64,000 bases of DNA. Source: Nitratireductor sp. GISD-1A_MAKvit. Its GTDB lineage: Bacteria; Pseudomonadota; Alphaproteobacteria; Rhizobiales; Rhizobiaceae. The notes beneath the pieces were generated by a model. That model ran no database searches and was not told the origin of the DNA. It saw only the letters and a program-made list of their open reading frames with translations. Location of the stretch: contig NZ_CP161920.1 in the NCBI RefSeq assembly GCF_040819555.1, positions 2,603,001-2,667,000 of the forward strand, written 5' to 3'. The position numbers were made by a program, and so were the translations under genes. This document shows, piece after piece, positions 39,258 through 50,078 of this stretch; position 1 is the stretch's first letter; the number at the start of each line of letters is the position of its first letter.

Positions 39258-39474
39258 GTCCTTCGACAAGCTCAGGATGAGGAGGGATGGAGCTCGACCT
39301 CTCGGAAAAGAAGGAAGAGCTCGACTTCTCTGACCGAGGGAGGAAGTGCTCGCAACGTCCACCTTGATGGCGCGCTCCATCCTCCCTCATCCTGAGCCTG
39401 TCGAAGGACGCAACAGCCGCGCCCCTCGCCTGCGCCATGCGCTCACATCCCTCATCCTGAGCCTGTCGAAGGAC
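39258..39474. repeat. Three copies of a 24-bp intergenic repeat
   Basis: The repeat core CATCCTGAGC(C/T)TGTCGAAGG occurs at 39258-39281 (inverted), 39386-39409 and 39451-39474, each within a longer shared stretch reading into GGACGCA. Copies two and three are identical in the core; the inverted copy differs at one base. The sequence is of the kind scattered between genes of many alphaproteobacteria. The stretch 39137-39512 holds these copies and no gene that I can support. Confidence 0.8.
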
Positions 39475-39512
39475 GCACGAAGCCCATGCCGGCGATCATA
39501 CCGGCGCGCACC

Positions 39513-40671
39513 TCAACGCGGAGCGAGGTCGGAAATCAGGCCGTTCACCACCTCCGCCATCAGCATGGAGGCGGCAAAATCAAACTCGTTGATAGCGACA
39601 AACACGCCCACCCCACGTGTGGGAGCAAAGGCGTGATAGACGAACATGCCCTGCCGGCCGCCCGCCTTCTGCAGGATCAAAGGCCGGTCTCCCTCCGGCT
39701 GCATCACAACCCAGCCGAGCCCCATCGCATCCATATGGCCGGATTCATCAAACCCATAGGTAGGATCCAGCGCGTCGCGCTGCACATAGGAGGCATGGTT
39801 GAGCATTCGCATCTCCGCCATGTCCGGTGAAAACCGGTCGAGATGCCACTCAAGCCATTTGAGCATGTCGTTGGTGGTCGTGTAGAGACCGCTGGCCCCG
39901 GCCATGACCGGCGTGTTGGGCGCATCCGGCAAGGGCGAACCATCGAAATTGTGCCCCTGCATCAGGCGATCGCGATCGGGCCGCGTCGGGCGCCAGCGTG
40001 GTGTCCATCAGCCCCAGTGGTTCGAGAACACGCTCGGCAAGCAGCTCGGCATAGGGCTTTCCGGCGGCAGAGCCGAGAGCGACAGCCAGCATGTCGAACC
40101 CGAAATTGGAATAGAGCCCGCCCGTGCCGACGGGGAAAAGCTGAGCACCTTCCGCAAGCGCCTTCGAATAGGCTTCCTTCGTCACGGTCGAGAACGGGTC
40201 GTTGTCCGGGCCGCGCTCCACATCCACTTCCCGGGGCAGGCCCGAAGTGTGTGTTGCCAGATCGATCAGGCGGATGGGTTTGTCATCGACAACGGGTATG
40301 TCCACGTCCCAGCCCAGCCGATCCTGCAGTCGATCGGTAAAATTGACCGTCCCGTCGGCCACGAGGCTTGCAAGAACCGCACCGGTAAACACCTTGCTGA
40401 TCGAGCCGACCCGCATCAGCGTGTCGCCATTGGGCTCCTTGCCATTGCCCTTGGCAGTTTCACCAAAGCCGAAGACGGCGGTTTCACCATCCCGCACGGC
40501 ACCGATGATGAGGCCTGGAACATCCGTCTGCAGATAAAGAATCTGCCCGGAAAAGGACACCGTCTCCTCAAGCAGGCTGTCTTGCGATACGGCAGGCTGC
40601 GCAAGCCCCAGCAGTCCGATAAGCGCCAAAGCGGCCGCGGCAGGTTTCGTTCCGTTCATCCAGTGCAGCAT
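39513..40671 (-). pseudogene. Serine hydrolase (class C beta-lactamase-like), interrupted by one extra base
   Basis: This exported serine hydrolase begins at 40671 with a signal peptide (KPAAAALALIGLLGLAQPAVSQ) and AGGAGG a few bases upstream. The serine is in the SxxK motif GSISKVFTGA, and YSNFGFDML gives the YxN motif, as in beta-lactamases, D,D-peptidases and esterases of this fold. After LMDTTLAPDAAR the frame is lost; dropping one base near 39975 restores RRDRLMQGHNFDGSPLPDAP and the rest to 39513. The repaired length is about 385 aa. It may be intact in the organism. Substrate is not predictable, and true beta-lactam resistance should not be assumed. It lies 49 bases after parC. Confidence 0.8.
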
Positions 40672-40720
40672 GCTACCCCTCCTCTGTCTGCACGATTTCC
40701 TTAAGACCCCGCCCCGGTCC

Positions 40721-42979
<2,259 letters not shown>

Positions 42980-43021
42980 GGTTTTGGGTTAGACCAGCCG
43001 GTGATTCGCGGCAAGGGGGCT

Positions 43022-43084
43022 GGTGAATGGTGAATGGTGAATGGTGAATGGTGAATGGTGAATGGTGAATGGTGAATGGTGAAA
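43022..43084. repeat. Heptamer array A (GGTGAAT)n upstream of parC
   Basis: Eight perfect units of GGTGAAT run from 43022 to 43077 and a ninth, GGTGAAA, ends at 43084. Read on the minus strand this is a (ATTCACC) array starting 43 bases upstream of parC. It opposes array A' at 43127-43184. Confidence 0.97.
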
Positions 43085-43126
43085 ATATCCCGTGAGGTCC
43101 ACATGACCCGCAAGGCATTTTATCTA

Positions 43127-43184
43127 TTTACTATTCACTATTCACTATTCACCATTCACTCTCTTCACCATTCACTCTCTTCAC
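43127..43184. repeat. Heptamer array A' (TTCACTA-type), inverted relative to array A
   Basis: About eight units of a TTCACTA/TTCACCA/TTCACTC type, two with a TC insert, are the reverse complement of the A/B repeat type. The stop codon of the alpha/beta hydrolase (TGA at 43183-43181) lies inside the array. Between A and A' are about 42 bases without a clear hairpin. The two arrays can pair to form a long, mismatched stem. Confidence 0.93.
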
Positions 43185-44047
43185 CGCGTCACCTGCGCCA
43201 GAAATCGCTCGATCGTCAATGTCGCCGGATCGCCCGGTTCGCCCAGCTTGCGGGCGATGGAGCCATGGGTGTAGCGACCGCCATCGAAAACCGCCGAACG
43301 CGCGCCGCGCGCCCTCAGGAGATTGGAATAGCCATTGGTCAACGCCTTGCGGCGCGCGCCATTGGAGCCCGAATGCAGGAAGAGATGCGGCGGGAAGCCC
43401 GCCCCGCGCCGCGCATAGGTGACGGGCGACCAGCGCACCCAGTCGCTCGGGTTGGTGCCAAAAGCGTTGATATAGGGATAGCCGAGAGAACCGCGCATCC
43501 CCGCATAGGCGACCATGTCATAGGCCTGCACGTCGTTGGGAATGACCCCGCGCACGGAGCCCGCAACATTGCGGGCAGCTGCCATGGCCACCAGATGCGC
43601 ACCGGCAGAATGGCCCATCAACACGATGCGCGAGGGGTCGCCGCCATAGCGTGAAATGTTGGAACGCACCCAGCCGATGGCCGCCGCGAGATCGCTTACC
43701 TGACCGTCAATCGTGGTTTGCGGCACTTTCCGGTAGTCGATCGCGACGAGCATGTAACCGCGCGATGTCAGCCATTCGGGCAGCGAATAAACCTTCTTGC
43801 GCGTCCCTTTCACCCAACCGCCACCATGGGCATAGATGACCACGGGGACTTTGCGTCTGCCAAACGAAAACAGGTTCATGCGCGCCACACCCGCCTGTGC
43901 CGTCCTGCCCGGGCGATCGGGCGCGTGAATGTCCAGTTTCAGTCCGCCACGGTAGGTGATCCCCTCATGGAGTTCCACCGCCTGAGCGGCAAACGAGAAC
44001 AGGATGATCAGAAGAAGGCCCGCCCCCAGTTTCCCAATTGCCCGCAT
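43181..44047 (-). CDS. Exported alpha/beta hydrolase (esterase, BD-FAE-like)
   Basis: This 288-aa protein has a signal peptide (GAGLLLIILFSFAAQA) and an alpha/beta hydrolase fold of the carboxylesterase/lipase type. The oxyanion hole is in IYAHGGGWVKGTRK (HGGG) and the nucleophile in VLMGHSAGAHLV (GxSxG). A late histidine in GRYTHGSIARKL completes the likely triad. Substrate is unknown; it may act on short esters in the envelope. Its stop codon falls in a heptamer repeat array, and parC lies downstream on the same strand. Confidence 0.87.
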   Translation of the reverse strand: MRAIGKLGAGLLLIILFSFAAQAVELHEGITYRGGLKLDIHAPDRPGRTAQAGVARMNLFSFGRRKVPVVIYAHGGGWVKGTRKKVYSLPEWLTSRGYMLVAIDYRKVPQTTIDGQVSDLAAAIGWVRSNISRYGGDPSRIVLMGHSAGAHLVAMAAARNVAGSVRGVIPNDVQAYDMVAYAGMRGSLGYPYINAFGTNPSDWVRWSPVTYARRGAGFPPHLFLHSGSNGARRKALTNGYSNLLRARGARSAVFDGGRYTHGSIARKLGEPGDPATLTIERFLAQVTR

Positions 44048-44201
44048 TCCCTGCCTCTCCCGCGATTTCCTTAATCAAGCATGCACCACTCGTCGCCTGC
44101 GAAATTGACACAGGATTGGTGTCGGGTCATCCTCCCACCGCAATTTCCGACGATCAAGCCGTTGGATGACTGTTACCTTACGCAATTTCAAGGAAATTCC
44201 C

Positions 44202-45392
44202 ATGCTCAGCCACGTGACCAAGCTGAAGTCCCTTTCGCTCGCAGCCCTGCTCTCGGCAACGGCGCTGCAGCCCGCCTGGGCATGGGAGGCGGAAGAGGTC
44301 GCCGCCCGGTACCAGTTTCTGCTTGGCCAGCAGGGCCTGACGGCAGAGTGGAGCGGTGTGCGCCGGGATGGCGATTCAGTCGTTCTGGAAAATGCTTCGT
44401 TCGGAGTTGTCGATATCGATGAAAAAATCGATCTCGGCGACTTTCTGCTTCAGAATGTGAGCGAGACCGACAGCACCTTTGAAATCGGTCGCATCGCTTT
44501 GGACAGTTTCGAGCAGACCAGGGAGGATTTCGAAGTCAAGCTGACCGGCCTGTCGGTGGAAGGCCTCGTTCTGCCGAAAGAAGGTGAGGACATGCCCTAT
44601 GGCGGCATGATGCAATATCGGCATTTGTCGCTGGATAAAGTCCAGGTCAACAAGTCTGAGACACCTGTTTTCACGCTAGACACGCTCAGGGCCGACACAA
44701 CGCTTGGCAGCGGCGGTGACAAGGTCTCCTTTACGGGAGCGGCCGAGCGCTTCTGGATCGATGTCGCTACACTTGCCGAAAGCGAGGAAGCGCGCAGCCA
44801 GTTGCGTGAATACAATTACGAAGAACTGTCCGGTCGTGTCGACATGGACGGCAGCTGGACCCTGGATGACGGACGCCTGAAGATCACGCGCTACGACGCC
44901 AAGATCGACAATGCGGGAACCCTGGCATTTGCCGTCGATGTCAGCGGGTATACGCCAGAATTCATCCAGACGCTGCAGGACATGCAGAAGACGATGGCCT
45001 CCGGGTCAGAAAAACAGAAGCAGGCCCAGAGCCTTGCCATGCTCGGCCTGATGCAACAGCTCAATCTGCATGGAATGTCGATCCGTTTCACCGATGCTTC
45101 ACTCACCGGAAAGCTGATCGCCTATGTGGCCGACAAGCAGGGTATCAAGCCACAGGATGTGGCCCATCAGGCAAAGGCCATCGTGCCCTTGCTGGTTGGG
45201 CAGTATCTGGGCCCGGATCTCACCCAAAGCCTTTCGCGGGCCCTCAACACCTATATCGACAATCCGCGCAATCTCACCATCAGCGTGGAGCCCGAGGACC
45301 CGATGCCCTTTGCTGTCATCTTCGGCACCGCCATGGGCTCTCCGGACGCTCTGGCCGAGGAGGTCGGGCTCACCATTTCAGCGAATGACTGA
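44202..45392 (+). CDS. Periplasmic protein of unknown function
   Basis: This 396-aa protein has a signal peptide (KLKSLSLAALLSATALQPAWA) and then alternating beta strands with repeated patterns of the kind LENASFGVVDIDEKI and LDTLRADTTLG, rich in Asp and Gly. A helical stretch follows (TLQDMQKTMASGSEKQKQAQSLAML). I do not recognise a family with confidence. The strand-rich body recalls periplasmic lipid- or AsmA-like folds, but this is only an impression. The ATG at 44202 has AAGGAAA six bases upstream; the frame starts earlier (44166) without signal. It ends two codons before heptamer array B and converges on aspS. Confidence 0.7.
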   Translation: MLSHVTKLKSLSLAALLSATALQPAWAWEAEEVAARYQFLLGQQGLTAEWSGVRRDGDSVVLENASFGVVDIDEKIDLGDFLLQNVSETDSTFEIGRIALDSFEQTREDFEVKLTGLSVEGLVLPKEGEDMPYGGMMQYRHLSLDKVQVNKSETPVFTLDTLRADTTLGSGGDKVSFTGAAERFWIDVATLAESEEARSQLREYNYEELSGRVDMDGSWTLDDGRLKITRYDAKIDNAGTLAFAVDVSGYTPEFIQTLQDMQKTMASGSEKQKQAQSLAMLGLMQQLNLHGMSIRFTDASLTGKLIAYVADKQGIKPQDVAHQAKAIVPLLVGQYLGPDLTQSLSRALNTYIDNPRNLTISVEPEDPMPFAVIFGTAMGSPDALAEEVGLTISAND

Positions 45393-45395
45393 GTC

Positions 45396-45451
45396 GTGAA
45401 TAGTGAATAGTGAATAGTGAATAGTGAATAGTGAATAGTGAATAGTGAAAA
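45396..45451. repeat. Heptamer array B (GTGAATA)n between two converging genes
   Basis: Seven perfect GTGAATA units (45396-45444) and an eighth GTGAAAA follow the stop codon of the periplasmic protein gene by three bases. The unit differs by one base from that of array A. Array B' lies opposite at 45501-45535, with a hairpin in the middle. Confidence 0.97.
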
Positions 45452-45491
45452 GGGGTCGCAGGCTGTGTAAGCCTGCAACCCCTTTCTTATT
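45449..45491. terminator. Central hairpin terminator between arrays B and B'
   Basis: A 16-bp stem, 45449-45464 with 45470-45485, has one C-A mismatch and loop GTGTA. Its outer part is AAAGGGG/CCCCTTT, and CTTATT follows. It sits midway between the converging periplasmic gene and aspS and can serve both strands. Confidence 0.8.
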
Positions 45492-45500
45492 GCGACCAGC

Positions 45501-45535
45501 TATTCGCTACTCGCTACTCACTATTCGCTCACTCA
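45501..45535. repeat. Heptamer array B' (TATTCGC-type), inverted relative to array B
   Basis: Five seven-base units, TATTCGC, TACTCGC, TACTCAC, TATTCGC and TCACTCA, run up to the aspS stop codon (TGA on the minus strand at 45535-45533). They are reverse complements of the B-type unit with a few substitutions. Confidence 0.9.
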
Positions 45536-47320
45536 GTCCTTCTTCACCGGCGCCAGACGCAGGTTCAGCTCGCGCAGCTGTGCCGGGCTCGCCTCCGAAG
45601 GCGCGCCCATCAGAAGGTCCTGAGCCTGCTGGTTCATCGGGAACATGGTGATTTCGCGCAGGTTTTTCGCCCCCAGAAGCAGCATGACGATGCGGTCGAT
45701 GCCGGCTGCCATGCCGCCATGGGGCGGTGCGCCATACTGGAATGCGCGGTAGAGGCCGCCAAAACGCTCTTCCACGTCCTCTTGCGTGAAGCCGACCTTC
45801 TCGAAGGCCTTGACCATCACTTCGGGAAGATGGTTGCGGATGCCGCCCGATGCGATTTCGAAGCCATTGCAGACAAGGTCATACTGCCATGCCTTGAGTG
45901 ACAGCGGGTCCTCGCTTTCAAGCCCTTCCAGACCGCCCTGCGGCATGGTGAACGGGTTGTGGCCGAAATCGATCTTCTTTTCGTCTTCGTTCCACTCGTA
46001 GAAGGGGAAGTCGACAATCCAGGCGAGCTTGAACTGGTCGCGGTCGACGAGGTCAAGCTCCTCGCCGGCCCGCGTGCGCGCGGCACCGGCAAAAGCGGCG
46101 AATTTCTTGGGATCGCCAGCAACGAAGAAACAGGCATCGCCGTCTTCAAGACCAAGCTGGGTGCGGATCGCCTCCGTGCGCTCCGGGCCAATGTTCTTGG
46201 CAATGGGGCCAGCGCCCTCAAGGTTTTCGCCTTCCTTGCGCCAGAAGATATAGCCGAGCCCCGGCTGGCCCTCGCCCTGCGCCCATGAGTTCATGCGGTC
46301 GCAGAATGCTCTGGAGCCGCCGGTCTTTGCCGGAATGGCCCACACTTCCGCCTTCTCGTCATTGGCGAGAATGTTGGCAAAAACCTTGAAGCCCGATCCG
46401 CGGAAATGCTCGGAAACATCCTCCATCTCGATGGGGTTTCTCAGGTCCGGCTTGTCGGAACCGTATTTGCGCATCGCTTCGGCATGCGGGATACGCGGGA
46501 AGACATCCGTCACCGGCTTGCCCTCGGCAAACTTTTCAAAAATGCCACGCATCACCGGTTCCATGGTCTGGAACACGTCTTCCTGCTCGACGAAGCTCAT
46601 TTCAAGGTCGAGCTGATAGAACTCGCCCGGCAGGCGGTCGGCGCGCGGGTCCTCGTCGCGGAAACAGGGCGCGATCTGGAAATAGCGGTCGAAGCCCGAC
46701 ACCATGATCAACTGCTTGTAGATCTGCGGTGCCTGCGGCAGCGCATAGAACTTGCCCTCGTGAAGACGCGACGGCACCAGGAAGTCGCGCGCACCTTCCG
46801 GAGAGGAAGCCGTCAGGATCGGCGTCGAATATTCGGTGAAGCCCGCCTCGACCATGGCGCGGCGCATCTCGGCGATGATCTTCGTGCGTTGCACGATGTT
46901 CCTGTGCAGCGTGTCGCGGCGCAGGTCGAGGAAGCGATATTTGAGGCGGATGTCTTCGGGATAGTCCGGCTCGCCAAACACCGGCAACGGCAGTTCCTTC
47001 GCCTCCGAAAGCACTTCGATCTCGCGGGCGAAAATCTCCACCTCGCCCGTGGGCAGGTTCTTGTTCACCGTCTCGTCGGTGCGCGCCTTCACCTCGCCGT
47101 CGACACGGATCACCCACTCGCCGCGCACGCTTTCGGCGGTCTTGAACGAAGGAGAATCAGGATCGGCCACGATCTGCGTCACGCCGTGATGATCACGCAG
47201 GTCGATGAACAGGAGGCCGCCATGGTCGCGCACACGATGCACCCAGCCGGACAGGCGCACATTCGCGCCCACATCGGATTTTCTGAGTTCGGCGCAGGAA
47301 TGGCTGCGATAGCGATGCAT
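45533..47320 (-). CDS. aspS: Aspartyl-tRNA synthetase
   Basis: This class II synthetase charges tRNA-Asp. The 595-aa protein has the N-terminal OB-fold anticodon domain ([22 protein letters not shown]), a catalytic core with [20 protein letters not shown] (motif 2), the bacterial GAD insert and motif 3 in [16 protein letters not shown]. The start at 47320 ([12 protein letters not shown]) gives the same length as rhizobial homologues; an ATG two codons upstream is possible. Its stop is in array B'. It is divergent from an MFS gene. Confidence 0.97.
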   Translation of the reverse strand: MHRYRSHSCAELRKSDVGANVRLSGWVHRVRDHGGLLFIDLRDHHGVTQIVADPDSPSFKTAESVRGEWVIRVDGEVKARTDETVNKNLPTGEVEIFAREIEVLSEAKELPLPVFGEPDYPEDIRLKYRFLDLRRDTLHRNIVQRTKIIAEMRRAMVEAGFTEYSTPILTASSPEGARDFLVPSRLHEGKFYALPQAPQIYKQLIMVSGFDRYFQIAPCFRDEDPRADRLPGEFYQLDLEMSFVEQEDVFQTMEPVMRGIFEKFAEGKPVTDVFPRIPHAEAMRKYGSDKPDLRNPIEMEDVSEHFRGSGFKVFANILANDEKAEVWAIPAKTGGSRAFCDRMNSWAQGEGQPGLGYIFWRKEGENLEGAGPIAKNIGPERTEAIRTQLGLEDGDACFFVAGDPKKFAAFAGAARTRAGEELDLVDRDQFKLAWIVDFPFYEWNEDEKKIDFGHNPFTMPQGGLEGLESEDPLSLKAWQYDLVCNGFEIASGGIRNHLPEVMVKAFEKVGFTQEDVEERFGGLYRAFQYGAPPHGGMAAGIDRIVMLLLGAKNLREITMFPMNQQAQDLLMGAPSEASPAQLRELNLRLAPVKKD

Positions 47321-47568
47321 GGTCATATCGTCCGTGTCTTGGAATTTCTGCTCGGGACTGGTCGAAACCGGTCCGGAAGGTCGGCGCGAAAAGCGCATGG
47401 GAGGTGCGATTTGTCAAGGTGTGGGGCCGGAAGCGGCCCAATCGGCTCTCCGTTTTCGGCTGGGATCATGGCCATCGCCGGCTGGCACAAGAGAATTGGC
47501 ACAGCGCAGCCTATAGCTCGTTGGTGAACGGCGCGACCTTCCGCGCCTCCCAGCCCGGGCCTCCCACC

Positions 47569-48813
47569 ATGTCCAGCCTTCGCCCGCTGATTCCGCTACT
47601 CCTTGCCGCCGGCATCCTACTGGCAGGCAACGGGCTCCAGGGCACGCTGATCGCGCTGCGCGGCGCGGCGGAAGGGTTTTCCGAAACCACGATCGGCCTG
47701 ATGGGCAGCGCCTATTTCGCCGGTTTTCTTATCGGCTGCCTTTATGTGCCGCGTCTTTTGCGCGCGGTGGGGCACATCCGGGCCTTCGCGGCGCTTGCAG
47801 CTCTGGGTGCCGCCGGCGCGCTGATGCTTGTGCTTTTCGTGGATCCACTTGCCTGGATCGCCGTGCGTTTTCTTTCCGGAATCTGCTTTTCGAGCCTCTT
47901 CACCACGATCGAAAGCTGGCTCAACTCGGCTGCGCAAAACACCAACTGCGCCCGTGTGCTGGCCGTCTACCGCATTATCGACATCGCGGCCGTCACCGGC
48001 TCGCAATACATGCTGCCGGCGCTTGGCGTTGAAGGGTTCGTCACCTTTGCCGTCATGGCGATGATGATCACCCTGTCGCTGGTGCCCGTTTCCATGACCG
48101 ACCGTTCCAATCCACGCCCGCCGGCCGAGCTGCGGCTTGACCTCGCCGCCGTCTGGCGCATCTCGCCGCTTGCCGCATTCGGCTGCTTTGCCGTCGGCCT
48201 CACCAACAGCGCCTTCCGCATCGTCGGGCCGATCTATGGCCAGTCAATCGGCCTCAGCGTGTCGCAGATCGCCACCTTCATGAATGCGGGCATCATCGGC
48301 GGGGCGGTGATGCAATATCCTCTGGGAGCACTCTCCGACCGTCACGACCGCCGCGTCATCCTTCTCGGCACCACCATCGGTGCGCTTGTCTCCGCCCTCA
48401 TCATCGTGTGGTTTGCCGGCGACAGCCCAAACGCGAACATGCTGCTCGTCTTTCTGTTCGGCGCTTTTGCCATGTCGCTTTATTCATTGTCGGTCGCCCA
48501 CGCCAACGATCATGCCCAGAAGGATCAGTTCGTGCAGCTTGCCGCCGGCCTTCTGTTTTTCTACTCGCTGGGCGCCATGGTCGGTCCGCTGCTGGCTTCG
48601 CTGCTGATGCAGCGTTTCGGACCACACGCGCTCTTCTCCTACACATCCGTGGTCTACGTGGTGCTGATCGGTGTCACGCTCTTCAGGATGAGTGTGCGCC
48701 CCTCTGTACCGGCCGCAAGGCGCCGCCGCTTTGCAGCCCTGTTGCGCACATCTCCTGTCTTCATGCGCATGGCACGCCGCAGCCGAAATCACCGATCGGT
48801 TGACGACATGTGA
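47569..48813 (+). CDS. MFS transporter
   Basis: This 414-aa inner-membrane protein has twelve hydrophobic segments and MFS intracellular loops, GCLYVPRLLRAVGHIRAFA in the first half and GALSDRHDRRVILLG in the second. It resembles the YcaD-like group of bacterial MFS proteins. No substrate can be named. The ATG at 47569 is the first in-frame Met at the start of helix 1; the frame runs upstream to 47404 without sense. A polar C-terminal tail follows the last helix. rnd follows after 53 bases. Confidence 0.85.
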   Translation: MSSLRPLIPLLLAAGILLAGNGLQGTLIALRGAAEGFSETTIGLMGSAYFAGFLIGCLYVPRLLRAVGHIRAFAALAALGAAGALMLVLFVDPLAWIAVRFLSGICFSSLFTTIESWLNSAAQNTNCARVLAVYRIIDIAAVTGSQYMLPALGVEGFVTFAVMAMMITLSLVPVSMTDRSNPRPPAELRLDLAAVWRISPLAAFGCFAVGLTNSAFRIVGPIYGQSIGLSVSQIATFMNAGIIGGAVMQYPLGALSDRHDRRVILLGTTIGALVSALIIVWFAGDSPNANMLLVFLFGAFAMSLYSLSVAHANDHAQKDQFVQLAAGLLFFYSLGAMVGPLLASLLMQRFGPHALFSYTSVVYVVLIGVTLFRMSVRPSVPAARRRRFAALLRTSPVFMRMARRSRNHRSVDDM

Positions 48814-48866
48814 GGGCGGCGAAGCGGATTCTTTTCTTTTTCGTCCGCATGACCTAAAGAAACAGT

Positions 48867-50046
48867 ATGGATCTGATTACCAAACAAAAAGACCTCGAAG
48901 CGGCGATCTCCGCTCTCGAAAAATCCGATTTTGTCACCGTCGATACCGAGTTCATTCGGGAATCGACCTTCTGGCCGGAGCTCTGCCTTATCCAGATGGC
49001 GGCACCAGGCGTGACTGCGCTCGTCGATCCGCTCGCCGATGGCATCGATCTCAAGCCGTTTTTCGCGCTCATGGCCAATGAAAACATCGTCAAGGTGTTT
49101 CACGCCGCGCGTCAGGATGTCGAGATTGTCTACAATCTGGGAAAGCTGATCCCCGCGCCCCTGTTCGACACCCAGGTGGCGGCCTCGGTCTGCGGGTTTG
49201 GCGATAGCGTTTCCTACGATCAGCTCGTCGCGAAGATCACCGGTGCCCGCATCGACAAGTCGTCACGGTTTACCGACTGGCGCCGCCGTCCACTGTCGGA
49301 CAAGCAGCTGAGCTACGCGCTTGCCGATGTCACGCATCTCATCGACGTCTATCAGCATCTTAAGACCGAGCTGGAGCGCGAGGGGCGTGCGCATTGGCTC
49401 AACGAGGAAATGGCGGTACTGACAGCGCGCGAAACCTACGACCCGCATCCCGACGATGCCTGGAGACGGCTCAAGCTCCGCGTCAAGAAGCCCATCGACT
49501 TCGCCATACTGCAACATGTCGCCGCTTGGCGCGAGCGTGAGGCGCGCGAGCGCAACGTGCCGCGTGGCCGTGTCATCAAGGATGACGCGATCTATGAAGT
49601 TGCCCAGCAGCACCCGCGCGACAGCGAGGCGCTCGGGCGGCTGCGCACCATTCCCAGGGGTTGGGAGCGTTCCAGCGCCGCTGCCGGCCCTGCTCGGTGC
49701 GGTTGCCAGAGCCATGGCCCTGCCGAAGGAAGACCTGCCACGCCTGCCACGCCCGCCCCATGCGCCCGAGGGTGCGGCTGCTGCCGCCGAGCTCCTCAAG
49801 GTTCTCCTGAAACTGGTGGCAGACCGGCAGGGCGTCGCCCCCAAAATGCTCGCATCCAGCGACGACATCGACCGCATTGCCGCCGATGGCGCGGAGGCGG
49901 ACGTTCCGGCCATGTCGGGCTGGCGCCACGAGGTTTTCGGCAGGGAAGCGGTGAAACTGGTTCAGGGTGAGCTTGCGCTGCGCTTCAACAACCGGAAAAT
50001 CGAGATTTTCGAGCCCGCCGCCGCACAAAGCGAAGCTGCGGAATAG
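48867..50046 (+). pseudogene. rnd: Ribonuclease D, interrupted by one extra base
   Basis: RNase D is a 3'-5' exonuclease trimming tRNA precursors. The DEDD residues are in VTVDTEFIRESTFWPELCLIQM, HAARQDVEIVYN and SYALADVTHLIDVY. An HRDC domain follows (FAILQHVAAWREREARERNVP). At about 49684, after LRTIPRGWERSS, the frame is lost; dropping one base restores PALLGAVARAMALPKEDLP and the C-terminal helical part to 50046. The repaired protein is about 392 aa, the usual size. The whole exonuclease domain precedes the break. A terminator shared with ppx follows. Confidence 0.9.
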
Positions 50047-50051
50047 CGTTT

Positions 50052-50078
50052 CGGGACGGGCAAACCCGCCCCGATTTT
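50052..50078. terminator. Shared terminator between rnd and ppx
   Basis: CGGGACGGG (50052-50060) and CCCGCCCCG (50065-50073) form a nine-base stem with one mismatch and loop CAAA. ATTTTACGCTTTT follows on the plus strand. It begins six bases after the rnd stop and lies just before the ppx stop on the other strand. Confidence 0.7.

Noticed and set aside
43022..45535. CRISPR array
   Set aside because: The repeats are seven bases long without spacers, and no cas gene is present.
46406..47527. Plus-strand frame of 373 codons opposite aspS
   Set aside because: It covers the aspS gene on the other strand and has no independent evidence such as a ribosome-binding site or family motif.
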